This document shows, one piece after another, positions 1-6,942 of a DNA stretch of 47,673 nt (its first letter is position 1; the number at the start of each line of letters is the position of its first letter). This DNA is from an uncultured Clostridia bacterium. Lineage in GTDB: Bacteria > Bacillota > Clostridia > TANB77 > CAG-508. The stretch is from positions 1 through 47,673 of the forward strand of contig CARPYP010000013.1 of the NCBI GenBank assembly GCA_949045875.1. The letters are read 5' to 3'. The notes below the pieces were generated by a model that saw only the letters and a program-made list of their open reading frames with translations, was not told where the DNA came from and made no database searches. The position numbers and the translations under genes are program-made.

Positions 1-70
1 TAGTGCTTAAAAATATTGAAATCTAGGGAATTCCCCAGCGAAAAAAACTCATACAATTTGCTTTTCTGAC

Positions 71-99
71 TTGTATATTTTTACCTATAGTGTTATAAT
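71..99 (+). promoter_or_regulatory. Promoter for the coiled-coil gene
   Basis: A TTGTAT hexamer (71-76) is followed after 17 bp by TATAAT (94-99). It would start a leader of about 140 nt ahead of the ATG at 246. The spacing and -10 box are close to consensus for the housekeeping sigma factor; this is read from the sequence only. Confidence 0.55.
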
Positions 100-112
100 T
101 TTTTATATAGTA

Positions 113-210
113 AGAAACTTATCCCAGTAGGATAAGTTTCTGTACTAGATAATTATGCGAATTATTAAAATTCCTTTGCGGTTACTACCGCTTAGAAATT
201 CTTAAAATTC
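113..210 (+). other. Two hairpins in the 5' leader
   Basis: The first is a perfect 12-bp stem with a 5-nt loop (113-141). The second is a long imperfect stem (about 157-210) capped by GCGGT-TACT-ACCGC (178-191). Both lie between the promoter and the start of the coiled-coil gene. They could be an attenuator or protective leader. I do not recognise a known riboswitch. Confidence 0.4.
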
Positions 211-245
211 GTGTTTTTACAATTTACATTAGGAGGTGATAGATT

Positions 246-842
246 ATGGATAATTTGGAAAGCATATTAAAAAATTTTCTGTCAGAGTTTAAACAGGAAA
301 TGCAGGAATTTAAGGAAGAAATGCGTGCTGAAATGCAAGAGTTTAAAGCTGAAATGCGTGCTGAAATGCAAGAGTTTAAGCAGGAAATGTTAGATTTTAA
401 GGCTGAAACAGAAGCATCATTTAAAATCGTTAACTCAGAAATTTCAAATATTAAAAGCTCTATAATAACACTAAGAGAAGACATGGAACACAATTTTGCT
501 TCGGTTAGAGCAGAAATTAAAGAAACAAAAGAAGACATGGAACGCAATTTTGCTTCAGTTAGAGCAGAAATTAAAGAAACAAAAGAAGACATGGAACGCA
601 ATTTTGCTTCAGTTAGAGCAGAAATTAAAGAAACAAAAGAAGATATTAAAGAACTAAGAGTGGATGTTAATGAATTAAAAGAAAAAGTTGACCTTCTAGG
701 AGCTAAAGTTGATACTCATACTTTACAGCTTTCTTCTCTTGAAAATAGTGTTCGTACACTAAATTTTAGGGCAAATTCTTTTCTTACTCGTTTTAACTCT
801 ATAGAGACTGATTTACAGCCTCTTAAGCAATCAAATACTTAA
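246..842 (+). CDS. Repeat-rich coiled-coil protein of unknown function
   Basis: The 198-residue product is almost entirely predicted coiled coil, with no signal peptide or membrane segment. Residues 19-51 are three 11-residue repeats of the MQEFKxEMRAE type. Residues 79-132 are three almost identical 18-residue repeats of the DMERNFASVRAEIKETKE type. The last 60 residues keep a heptad pattern (LREDM, LKEKVDLLGAKVD). A strong AGGAGGTG site precedes the ATG. It is convergent with trmR and shares a terminator with it. It resembles phage-tail or SNARE-like coiled-coil annotations only in composition, so I assign no function. Most likely it oligomerises and acts as a structural or scaffold protein. 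Confidence 0.75.
   Translation: MDNLESILKNFLSEFKQEMQEFKEEMRAEMQEFKAEMRAEMQEFKQEMLDFKAETEASFKIVNSEISNIKSSIITLREDMEHNFASVRAEIKETKEDMERNFASVRAEIKETKEDMERNFASVRAEIKETKEDIKELRVDVNELKEKVDLLGAKVDTHTLQLSSLENSVRTLNFRANSFLTRFNSIETDLQPLKQSNT
300..398 (+). repeat. 33-bp tandem coding repeats (3 units)
   Basis: Units 300-332, 333-365 and 366-398 each encode 11 residues (an undecad coiled-coil repeat). They are slightly diverged from each other. Confidence 0.7.
480..641 (+). repeat. 54-bp tandem coding repeats (3 units)
   Basis: Units 480-533, 534-587 and 588-641 are nearly identical at the nucleotide level and each encodes 18 residues. Such identity suggests recent duplication and possible length variation by slippage or recombination. 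Confidence 0.85.
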
Positions 843-906
843 AATCTCTTGTCTGCTATAATTTTTTATATGTATATACATAGCAGAATTTCTCAAATTA
901 ATATTA

Positions 907-936
907 AAAATAGATTGCTTAATTGCAATCTATTTT
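907..936. terminator. Bidirectional terminator
   Basis: A 12-bp perfect stem, AAAATAGATTGC / GCAATCTATTTT, with a 6-nt loop between two convergent genes. A and T tracts flank the stem, so it can work in both directions. It overlaps the last codons of trmR. Confidence 0.75.
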
Positions 937-1517
937 ATTTTACTTATTGCTAATCCATCTCCTGTTTCTAATATTTCTGTTTCTAAGTTTGGATTTTCTG
1001 TAATTTCTTTTATATATTCTCTTAAATTTCTTACTGCTGTTCTTTGTTTATGTTTGTTATAGTCACTCATTACATATCCCTTATATAATATATTATCTGC
1101 AAAAATTATTCCATTAGGTTTTATTAGTCTTAATGCTTCATTTAAAAAGAAGGTATATTTTCCTTTTGCTGCATCTATAAATACTACATCATATTTATTA
1201 TTTAATGTCGGTAAGGTTTCTACTGCATCTCCTTCTAATATATTTATCTTGTCTTCTACTTCTGCTCTTTTTATATTTATCTTTGCTTTCTTTACTCTTT
1301 CTGTATCACGTTCTATTGTGTCAATTTTACCATTTTCTGATAAAAATTCACTAAAACATATTGCAGAATACCCTACAGCAGTTCCTATTTCTAATAAGTT
1401 ATTAACTTTCTTATCTTTTAGTGTTTCTTCTATTACATTTAATGTATCATCCATGATTATCGGAATATGCTCTTTTAGTGCTTCTTCTTTTATTTTTAAT
1501 AATTCTTCTTTATTCAT
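930..1517 (-). CDS. trmR: O-methyltransferase of the TrmR/YrrM family
   Basis: A 195-residue SAM-dependent class I methyltransferase. The SAM-binding motif NLLEIGTAVGYSA lies near residues 39-52, and the acidic metal-binding segment VVFIDAAKGKY near residues 110-120. The family (COG4122) includes TrmR, which methylates 5-hydroxyuridine at tRNA position 34 to 5-methoxyuridine. Related catechol-type O-methyltransferases share the fold, so the exact substrate is inferred. Length is typical. It is the last gene of the leftmost minus-strand group, downstream of typA, and ends at a shared terminator. Confidence 0.8.
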   Translation of the reverse strand: MNKEELLKIKEEALKEHIPIIMDDTLNVIEETLKDKKVNNLLEIGTAVGYSAICFSEFLSENGKIDTIERDTERVKKAKINIKRAEVEDKINILEGDAVETLPTLNNKYDVVFIDAAKGKYTFFLNEALRLIKPNGIIFADNILYKGYVMSDYNKHKQRTAVRNLREYIKEITENPNLETEILETGDGLAISKIK

Positions 1518-1543
1518 TTTATTTATATGACCTTATATTGTAA

Positions 1544-1575
1544 ATTGAAAAATAATTGTTCAATTATTTTTCAAT
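1544..1575 (-). terminator. Hairpin at the end of typA
   Basis: A 15-bp AT-rich inverted repeat around the typA stop codon, with a 2-nt minimal loop. There is only a weak T tract downstream, so it may be a weak terminator or an RNA stabiliser. Confidence 0.45.
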
Positions 1576-3387
1576 TTTATTTCTTGAGGCACGTTCCCTT
1601 TCTTTAGAATTTAATATCTTCTTTCTTAATCTAATAGATTTTGGAGTTACCTCTACTAATTCATCGTCTTGAATAAATTCTATAGCTTGTTCTAATGACA
1701 TTTGTATAGGTGGTACTAGACGTAATGCATCATCTGAACCTGAAGCTCTTGTATTTGTTAAATGTTTCTCTTTACATACGTTTATAGCTAAATCTTCTGA
1801 ACGAGAGTTTATTCCAACTATCATTCCTTCATAAACTTCTACTCCAGCTCCTATGAAAAGTTCTCCTTTGTCTTGTGCATTATATAATCCATATGTGATT
1901 GATGTTCCTGGCTCAAATGCAACTATTGTTCCTCTTACTCTTGATGTTATATCACCTTTATATGGTGCATATGAGTCAAATACATGATTCATTGTTCCAT
2001 TTCCTTTTGTGTCTGTCATAAATTCAGAACGGTATCCTATTAGTCCTCTTGCAGGAATTTTGAATTCTACTCTTGTATGACCTGCTTCTGCTGGTTCCAT
2101 ATTTACCATTTCTGCTTTTCTTCTACCTAATTTTTCAATTACTGTACCTATGCAATCATCTGGAACATTTACTACTAAGTTTTCTATTGGTTCACATTTT
2201 TCTCCATTGATTTCTTTTATAATAACTCTTGGACGAGATACTAATAATTCAAATCCTTCTCTTCTCATATTTTCAATTAGTACAGATAAGTGTAATTCTC
2301 CACGTCCTGCTACTTCAAATGAATCTGCTTGAGATGTTTCTTTTACTCTTAGACTTACATTTCTTTCAAGTTCTTTGTATAATCTATCCCTTATATGACG
2401 TGATGTTACGAATTCTCCTTCACGTCCTGCTAATGGTCCATTGTTTACACTAAATGTCATTGTTACTGTTGGCTCGTCTATATCTACAAAGTCTATTTTT
2501 TCTGGATTGTTAATATCACAGATTGTTTCTCCTATTCCAATATCTGCAATACCAGAAACTTCAATAATGTCTCCTGCTTTTGCTTCTTCTACTTCTTCTT
2601 TATTTAATCCAACATGTGTGTATACTTTTACTATTCTTCCATTTACTTTTTTGTCTTCTTTTTTACATATAACTACTGACATTCCTGTTTTTACTATACC
2701 ACGTTCAACTCTACCTACTGCAATTCTTCCTACATAGTCATCATAGTCAATGTTAGATACTAACATTTGCATTGGACCTTCTTCATTACAGTCTGGTGCT
2801 TTTATTGTTTCAACTATTGTTTTAAATAAGCAATCCATATTTCCATCTGGAGCTGATAAATCTTTTTTTGCGATTCCTAATTTGGCAGATGTATATACTA
2901 CTGGGAAATCTAATTGTTCATCTGTTGCATCTAGTTCTATAAATAAACTTATAACTTCATCTAATACTTTGGCTGGGTCTGCTCCTGGCCTATCTATTTT
3001 ATTTATTACTACTATTGGTTTTAAATTTAATGATAATGATTTTTTTAGAACTTCTCTTGTTTGAGGCATTGTTCCTTCAAAGGCATCAACTAAAAGTAAT
3101 ACTCCATCTACTGTTTTTAAAACTCTTTCTACTTCTCCTCCAAAGTCCGCATGGCCTGGTGTATCAACTATGTTTATCTTTATGTCTCCATACATTACAG
3201 ATGTATTTTTTGCAAGTATTGTTATTCCTCTTTCTTTTTCAATATCGTTTGAGTCCATAACTCTTTCTTCTACTTGTTCATTTTCTCTAAATATATGACT
3301 TTGTCTTAGTAATTGGTCTACTAATGTTGTTTTACCATGGTCAACGTGCGCAATTATTGCTATGTTTCTTATTTTTTGATTACTCAT
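1564..3387 (-). CDS. typA: Translational GTPase TypA/BipA
   Basis: A 607-residue ribosome-associated GTPase of the EF-G family, involved in 50S assembly and in growth at low temperature or under stress. G1 is AHVDHGKTT (residues 14-22), G3 DTPGHADFGGEV and G4 NKIDRPGA. Domain II and the domain V and C-terminal parts (SRVRGTIVAFEPG, GLYNAQDKGELFIG) are intact. Length matches the family. The product is cytoplasmic. The start is the ATG of MSNQKIRNIAIIAHVDHG. A dispersed palindrome at 3453-3471 separates it from plsC upstream. Confidence 0.97.
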   Translation of the reverse strand: MSNQKIRNIAIIAHVDHGKTTLVDQLLRQSHIFRENEQVEERVMDSNDIEKERGITILAKNTSVMYGDIKINIVDTPGHADFGGEVERVLKTVDGVLLLVDAFEGTMPQTREVLKKSLSLNLKPIVVINKIDRPGADPAKVLDEVISLFIELDATDEQLDFPVVYTSAKLGIAKKDLSAPDGNMDCLFKTIVETIKAPDCNEEGPMQMLVSNIDYDDYVGRIAVGRVERGIVKTGMSVVICKKEDKKVNGRIVKVYTHVGLNKEEVEEAKAGDIIEVSGIADIGIGETICDINNPEKIDFVDIDEPTVTMTFSVNNGPLAGREGEFVTSRHIRDRLYKELERNVSLRVKETSQADSFEVAGRGELHLSVLIENMRREGFELLVSRPRVIIKEINGEKCEPIENLVVNVPDDCIGTVIEKLGRRKAEMVNMEPAEAGHTRVEFKIPARGLIGYRSEFMTDTKGNGTMNHVFDSYAPYKGDITSRVRGTIVAFEPGTSITYGLYNAQDKGELFIGAGVEVYEGMIVGINSRSEDLAINVCKEKHLTNTRASGSDDALRLVPPIQMSLEQAIEFIQDDELVEVTPKSIRLRKKILNSKERERASRNKIEK

Positions 3388-3452
3388 TTTTTTGTATTCA
3401 TTCCTTTCTAATATACCTAATATTATTTTCCTATTATCTTAAAAACTTTTAG

Positions 3453-3471
3453 GGACACGTATAACGTGTCC
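3453..3471. repeat. Dispersed palindrome, copy between plsC and typA
   Basis: GGACACGT-ATA-ACGTGTCC, an 8-bp perfect stem. It is one of about ten short intergenic palindromes in the window that centre on a GGGGC/GGACAC-type arm. It may double as a weak terminator for plsC. Confidence 0.6.
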
Positions 3472-3497
3472 ACTTTTAAATAATTATATATTATATC

Positions 3498-4076
3498 TCA
3501 TATTTTTTCGTTTGTCAACTTAATCATATTTTCCATTAAGTCTTTTGCTACATTTTCTATTTCTTCTTTTTCTAATTTGTTTTCTTTTGGTTTTATTGGT
3601 TTTCCAAAATTTATTATGACTTTAGAGAATGGTTTATATGTAGCTTGTATACCCACTGGTACTATTGGAACTTTTGCCATATTTGATATTACCACTGCTC
3701 CACTATGTATTTTTCCATTTTTTTCTATACCATTTCTTGTTCCTTCTGGGAATACTAAAAGTATATTTTTATCCCTTAATATTTTTATACTTTGTTTTAT
3801 AACTGTTGTGTCATGTGCTCCTCTTTTAACAGGTAATACTTTTGTTTCTTTTGCTAAAAATTTTACAAATTTGTTTACAAATAATTCTTGTTTCGCTAGT
3901 ATATATATGTCATTTCTTTTCATTTTAGCTACTATAACTGGTGGATCCCAATTACTTAAATGCTTTGGTGCTAATATATATGCACCTTCTGGTAAATTTT
4001 CTTCTCCATGTTTTTCTATTCTAAAATATATTGAAAAAAATAGCTTTAGGAAAAATTTTATTATTGCTCTAATCAT
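3498..4076 (-). CDS. plsC: 1-acylglycerol-3-phosphate O-acyltransferase
   Basis: A 193-residue membrane-bound acyltransferase that adds the second acyl chain in phosphatidic acid synthesis. Motif I is H-x4-D (HLSNWDPP). Motif III is FPEGTRN. A hydrophobic N-terminus (IIKFFLKLFFSIYF) anchors it. I placed the start at the ATG at 4076, behind AGAAGGG. The open frame extends to 4169, but that part translates two palindromic repeats and would add 31 residues not expected in the family. It sits just downstream of cmk, as in many Firmicutes. Confidence 0.88.
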   Translation of the reverse strand: MIRAIIKFFLKLFFSIYFRIEKHGEENLPEGAYILAPKHLSNWDPPVIVAKMKRNDIYILAKQELFVNKFVKFLAKETKVLPVKRGAHDTTVIKQSIKILRDKNILLVFPEGTRNGIEKNGKIHSGAVVISNMAKVPIVPVGIQATYKPFSKVIINFGKPIKPKENKLEKEEIENVAKDLMENMIKLTNEKI

Positions 4077-4112
4077 TTTTATATTTACCCTTCTTAATAA
4101 TATTAATTGTAA

Positions 4113-4167
4113 GGACACATTGAATGTGCCTTTTTTTCTTTTTATAATGGGCACATTCAATGTGCCC
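4113..4167. repeat. Two dispersed palindromes between cmk and plsC
   Basis: GGACACATT-G-AATGTGCC (4113-4130) and GGGCACATT-C-AATGTGCCC (4149-4167) lie head to tail. Both stems carry the same CACATT arm. The first is followed on the plus strand by a T run. They fill the gap between cmk and the true plsC start. Confidence 0.7.
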
Positions 4168-4181
4168 ATACATTATATATT

Positions 4182-4856
4182 TTAATGTATTTTTGAATTT
4201 ATTATGTCTTCTACCTCTTTAATATTTTCTTCTATGTTTTTTCCTGTTGTGTCAACTAATATTGCATCTTCTGCTTGTTTTAGTGCTCCTATTGGCTTAT
4301 TTCTATCATTATAGTCACGCACTTTTATGCTTTCATATACTTCTTCATATGATAGTTCTTTGTCTATTCCTGTTTCTTGATTTTGATTATATCTTCTCCA
4401 AGCTCTTTCTTCTAATGAAGCATCTAAGAATATTTTTACTGTTGCATTTGGAAAGACTACTGTTCCAATATCTCTTCCTTCCATTATAACGTTTTTTCCT
4501 TCTGCTAATTTTCTCTGAAGGTTGACCATTTCTTCTCTTACTTCTTTAATTGTAGATACTGATGATACAAAGTTATTTACATCATCTTCTCTAATTCTTG
4601 TAGTTACATTTTTTCCATCTAAGTAAACTTTAGTTTCTGCATCTTCTAAAACCATTTCTATTTTTATTTGTTTTAATAGTTCTGTTATTTTATCTAGTTC
4701 ATCTAGTTTTATCCCTCTATCAAGTATTGCAACAGTAACACATCTATATGTTGCTCCTGTATCAATTGTTATTAATCCTAAGTCGTCTGCAACTCTTTTT
4801 GCTATTGTTCCTTTCCCCACTCCTGCTGGTCCATCTATGGCTACTACAAAAGACAT
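4182..4856 (-). CDS. cmk: Cytidylate kinase
   Basis: A 224-residue (d)CMP kinase. The P-loop GPAGVGKGT is at residues 8-16. The CMP-binding region TIDTGATYRCVT and the segment MEGRDIGTVVFPNATVKIFLDA, with its conserved GRDIGT, are present. The lid-like arginine region EERAWRRYNQ follows. Length is typical. It makes (d)CDP for nucleic-acid and phospholipid synthesis. It is followed by plsC, and the fusion gene at 4869-5711 lies 12 bp upstream, so co-transcription is likely. Confidence 0.95.
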   Translation of the reverse strand: MSFVVAIDGPAGVGKGTIAKRVADDLGLITIDTGATYRCVTVAILDRGIKLDELDKITELLKQIKIEMVLEDAETKVYLDGKNVTTRIREDDVNNFVSSVSTIKEVREEMVNLQRKLAEGKNVIMEGRDIGTVVFPNATVKIFLDASLEERAWRRYNQNQETGIDKELSYEEVYESIKVRDYNDRNKPIGALKQAEDAILVDTTGKNIEENIKEVEDIINSKIH

Positions 4857-4868
4857 ATTTTTTCCTCC

Positions 4869-5711
4869 TTAATTATTGTTTGGCATTTTTAGTGTTTTTG
4901 CCAATATTATAATATTCTGTATATTCATTGCTGTTAGTTTTTCTATTTCTTTTTTGCATTTTACTTTAAAGTCTTTTAAAGCTTCTTTTACATTATACCC
5001 ATATATTAATGTTACTTCTATATATATTGAAGGTCCTACATCATTTTTATTAATTCTTACTCGATTAATTTTATCTATTTCATAAGTTTTTGTGGCTAAG
5101 TATTCTATTATTTGTTTGAATACATTATCTGATATGGTGAATTTCCCATTATAACTAAATGTAGGTCTTATTATTGATTTTTCATCAACATAAGGTTCAT
5201 TTCCATATCCTTTAGATTTGAAAATTTGTAGAGGATCTAATATATATCCTGAAAAGTCTTTTTTTATCTCAAATGTTGGTACTGGTATTACATGTTTTCC
5301 TTCTGTGACTCTTACATTGTGTGCTCTTTCCATTTCTTCTGGTGTTGCTACATCTTCTATGTGAATTATTTTTGTAATCTCTGGTAGTGCTAAGTTATGT
5401 GCTATTTTTTGCACCATTCCATCTGAGGTTCCTAAAATCATTATACTTTCTGGTTTGTATTCTTCTATTGCTTTTTGTATTTCGGCTTGTTCTAGTTTAT
5501 TTAAAAATAATGCATGTTTTACAGTTTCTATTTTTGTGTCTGCTTTCTTAGCCGAAGTTCCTGCTATGATTTTATTATCGTTTATAAATAAACCATCATC
5601 TATAATGTATTTTATATTGTTTTCTCCTGCAACAAATTGCGCTCTATAACTTTTCCCCGTTCCTGATGGTCCAACAAATCCATAAACTATAATCTTTGAA
5701 GTATCAAACAT
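4869..5711 (-). CDS. P-loop ATPase fused to an Asp23-like domain
   Basis: A 280-residue protein of two parts. Residues 10-20 (YGFVGPSGTGK) form a Walker A P-loop, and residues 21-170 look like a small kinase or nucleotidase fold. Residues from about 190 to 275 (ISDNVFKQIIEYLATKTYEI onward, with VEVTLIYGYN-like strands) resemble the Asp23/Gls24/YloU family, small proteins linked to envelope and stress functions. There is no signal peptide. It sits 12 bp upstream of cmk, apparently in one operon. The Asp23 assignment rests on pattern resemblance only. The substrate of the ATPase half is unknown. Confidence 0.65.
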   Translation of the reverse strand: MFDTSKIIVYGFVGPSGTGKSYRAQFVAGENNIKYIIDDGLFINDNKIIAGTSAKKADTKIETVKHALFLNKLEQAEIQKAIEEYKPESIMILGTSDGMVQKIAHNLALPEITKIIHIEDVATPEEMERAHNVRVTEGKHVIPVPTFEIKKDFSGYILDPLQIFKSKGYGNEPYVDEKSIIRPTFSYNGKFTISDNVFKQIIEYLATKTYEIDKINRVRINKNDVGPSIYIEVTLIYGYNVKEALKDFKVKCKKEIEKLTAMNIQNIIILAKTLKMPNNN

Positions 5712-5796
5712 TGCTGTTACTCCTTTACCTCTTTTATTTTACCCATTATATAATATATTATTTTAAAAATCAACCAATTAAGGATATTTTTTATTT

Positions 5797-5820
5797 GTAG
5801 GGGCGAGCATTGCTCGTCCG
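5797..5820. repeat. Dispersed palindrome, consensus copy
   Basis: GTAGGGGCGAGCA-TTGCTCGTCCG. This is the clearest copy of the family, whose consensus is GTAGGGGC, a variable palindromic core, then CGTCCGC. It lies in the divergent gap between the minus-strand fusion gene and the small plus-strand membrane gene. Confidence 0.75.
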
Positions 5821-5854
5821 TTCTTCGAAGGAATTGCTTAACTATTCCCAAAGT

Positions 5855-5883
5855 TTGCAAATTGCTTAAATTTATGATATAAT
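5855..5883 (+). promoter_or_regulatory. Promoter for the small membrane-protein gene
   Basis: TTGCAA (5855-5860), a 17-bp spacer, then TATAAT (5878-5883). The leader contains a small hairpin, CCTATT...AATAGG (about 5909-5927), then AAGGAGG just before the ATG at 5947. Confidence 0.65.
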
Positions 5884-5946
5884 TAATGTGTACAAGATGG
5901 TTAAATACCTATTGTATGTAAATAGGCAACATAAGGAGGTCAAATC

Positions 5947-6143
5947 ATGAAAAAAACATTATCAAATCTATCATCTTTAGTTTTATTGTTGGCTGTATTG
6001 CTACTTTAATGCCGTTTGCTTCTGTTTTGGCATACCGCAATGAGCCTTTTGATGAAGTTATGCGGTACAATATAATATCCTTCATCATACTTTTTGTAGT
6101 AGGATTTATATGGTCAACTAAGTTTTGGTGTAATCAGCAATAA
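5947..6143 (+). pseudogene. Small two-helix membrane protein, frameshifted at A7
   Basis: A good promoter and a perfect AAGGAGG site precede ATG at 5947, but that frame ends after 20 codons. The -1 frame reads on as a coherent protein to 6143: a hydrophobic signal-like segment (IIFSFIVGCIATLMPFASVLA), a short outside loop, then a second helix (IISFIILFVVGFIW). The switch point is the run of seven A after the ATG. One extra A, or slippage there, would give a 65-residue protein. It may be a recent mutation, a phase-variable gene or a programmed slip site. I know no family for it. Confidence 0.55.
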
Positions 6144-6156
6144 GACAAAAGCCGTG

Positions 6157-6187
6157 GCACGGAGTGTACGTTGTACTCCGTGCTTTT
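6157..6187. terminator. Bidirectional terminator
   Basis: GCACGGAGT / ACTCCGTGC with a 9-nt loop, followed by TTTT on the plus strand and preceded by AAAA. It serves the small plus-strand gene and the PIN toxin gene that converge here. Confidence 0.75.
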
Positions 6188-6196
6188 ACTTTATAT

Positions 6197-6595
6197 TTAA
6201 AGATATTTATTTAAAAACTCCGTAGCATTCATTATTTTAGGTTTATCTATATCAATATCATCAAAGTCCTTATCTCCAGTAATAAATATATCTACATCTT
6301 CAATAATTGCTGTATGTAAAATAATATAATCGTCTTTGTCTCTAATTTCAAATAGCTTATTTTCTATACTAGTTGGAGAATAAACTAAATCAAATGGAAA
6401 ATCCTTTAAAAATTCATCTAAATTCTGCTGACCTACTCTAAATTTTGTTTTTATTAATTCTTTTAATTCTTCAACTGTATACGAACAAATTATTATATCA
6501 TGCTCTTTGGAAAGCTTATAGATTAGTTCATTCATCTTTTTGCTTTTAAATACAAATGCAGAAATAAGAATATTTGTATCTAACATTACTCTCAT
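6197..6595 (-). CDS. PIN-domain toxin of a type II toxin-antitoxin pair
   Basis: A 132-residue PIN-domain ribonuclease of the COG1569 kind. The acidic metal-binding residues are visible: D6 in MLDTNILISAF, E42/E43, D88/D89 in DKDDY and D108 in ITGDKDF. Toxins of this class cleave RNA and stop growth until bound by their partner antitoxin. It starts one base after the stop of the AbrB-like gene, so the two are translationally coupled. The target RNA cannot be read from the sequence. Confidence 0.85.
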   Translation of the reverse strand: MRVMLDTNILISAFVFKSKKMNELIYKLSKEHDIIICSYTVEELKELIKTKFRVGQQNLDEFLKDFPFDLVYSPTSIENKLFEIRDKDDYIILHTAIIEDVDIFITGDKDFDDIDIDKPKIMNATEFLNKYL

Positions 6596-6596
6596 A

Positions 6597-6854
6597 CTAA
6601 TCCTTCTTTCTATTTTTTCTAAATTCTTTTATCATTTTTACAACATCTTCTTCTGTTTCTAATCCAAGTCGTTCTGCTTCCCCTTCAAATGCTTTTTGTA
6701 TCTTTTCTAGTGCAATCATTGCAGAATTTTGAATAACTATGTCTTCACCTTTTTGTATAAAAATAATTTTACTTCCTTCTTTTAAATCTAGTAACTCTCT
6801 TATTGATTTTGGAATAGTTATTTGGCCTTTTGTAGTTACTTTTGCTAATTCCAT
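6597..6854 (-). CDS. AbrB/MazE-type antitoxin
   Basis: An 85-residue protein starting with a SpoVT/AbrB swapped-hairpin DNA-binding domain: VTTKGQITIPKSIRELLDLKEGSK, residues about 6-29. A charged helical tail (FEGEAERLGLETEEDVVKM) should wrap the PIN toxin. It is the upstream partner of the PIN gene, as is usual, and likely represses its own promoter. AGGGGGGA lies before the ATG. Confidence 0.88.
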   Translation of the reverse strand: MELAKVTTKGQITIPKSIRELLDLKEGSKIIFIQKGEDIVIQNSAMIALEKIQKAFEGEAERLGLETEEDVVKMIKEFRKNRKKD

Positions 6855-6942
6855 AAAATCCCCCCTTTTTGTTATTCCTTACTTTCCTTACTTAATATTA
6901 TATGCTAATAGTATATCAATTGTCAATAATTTTATTCAAAAT

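Noticed and set aside
4077..4169. 31-residue N-terminal extension of PlsC
   Set aside because: It translates two dispersed palindromes and the ATG at 4076 has a better site (AGAAGGG) and fits the family length.
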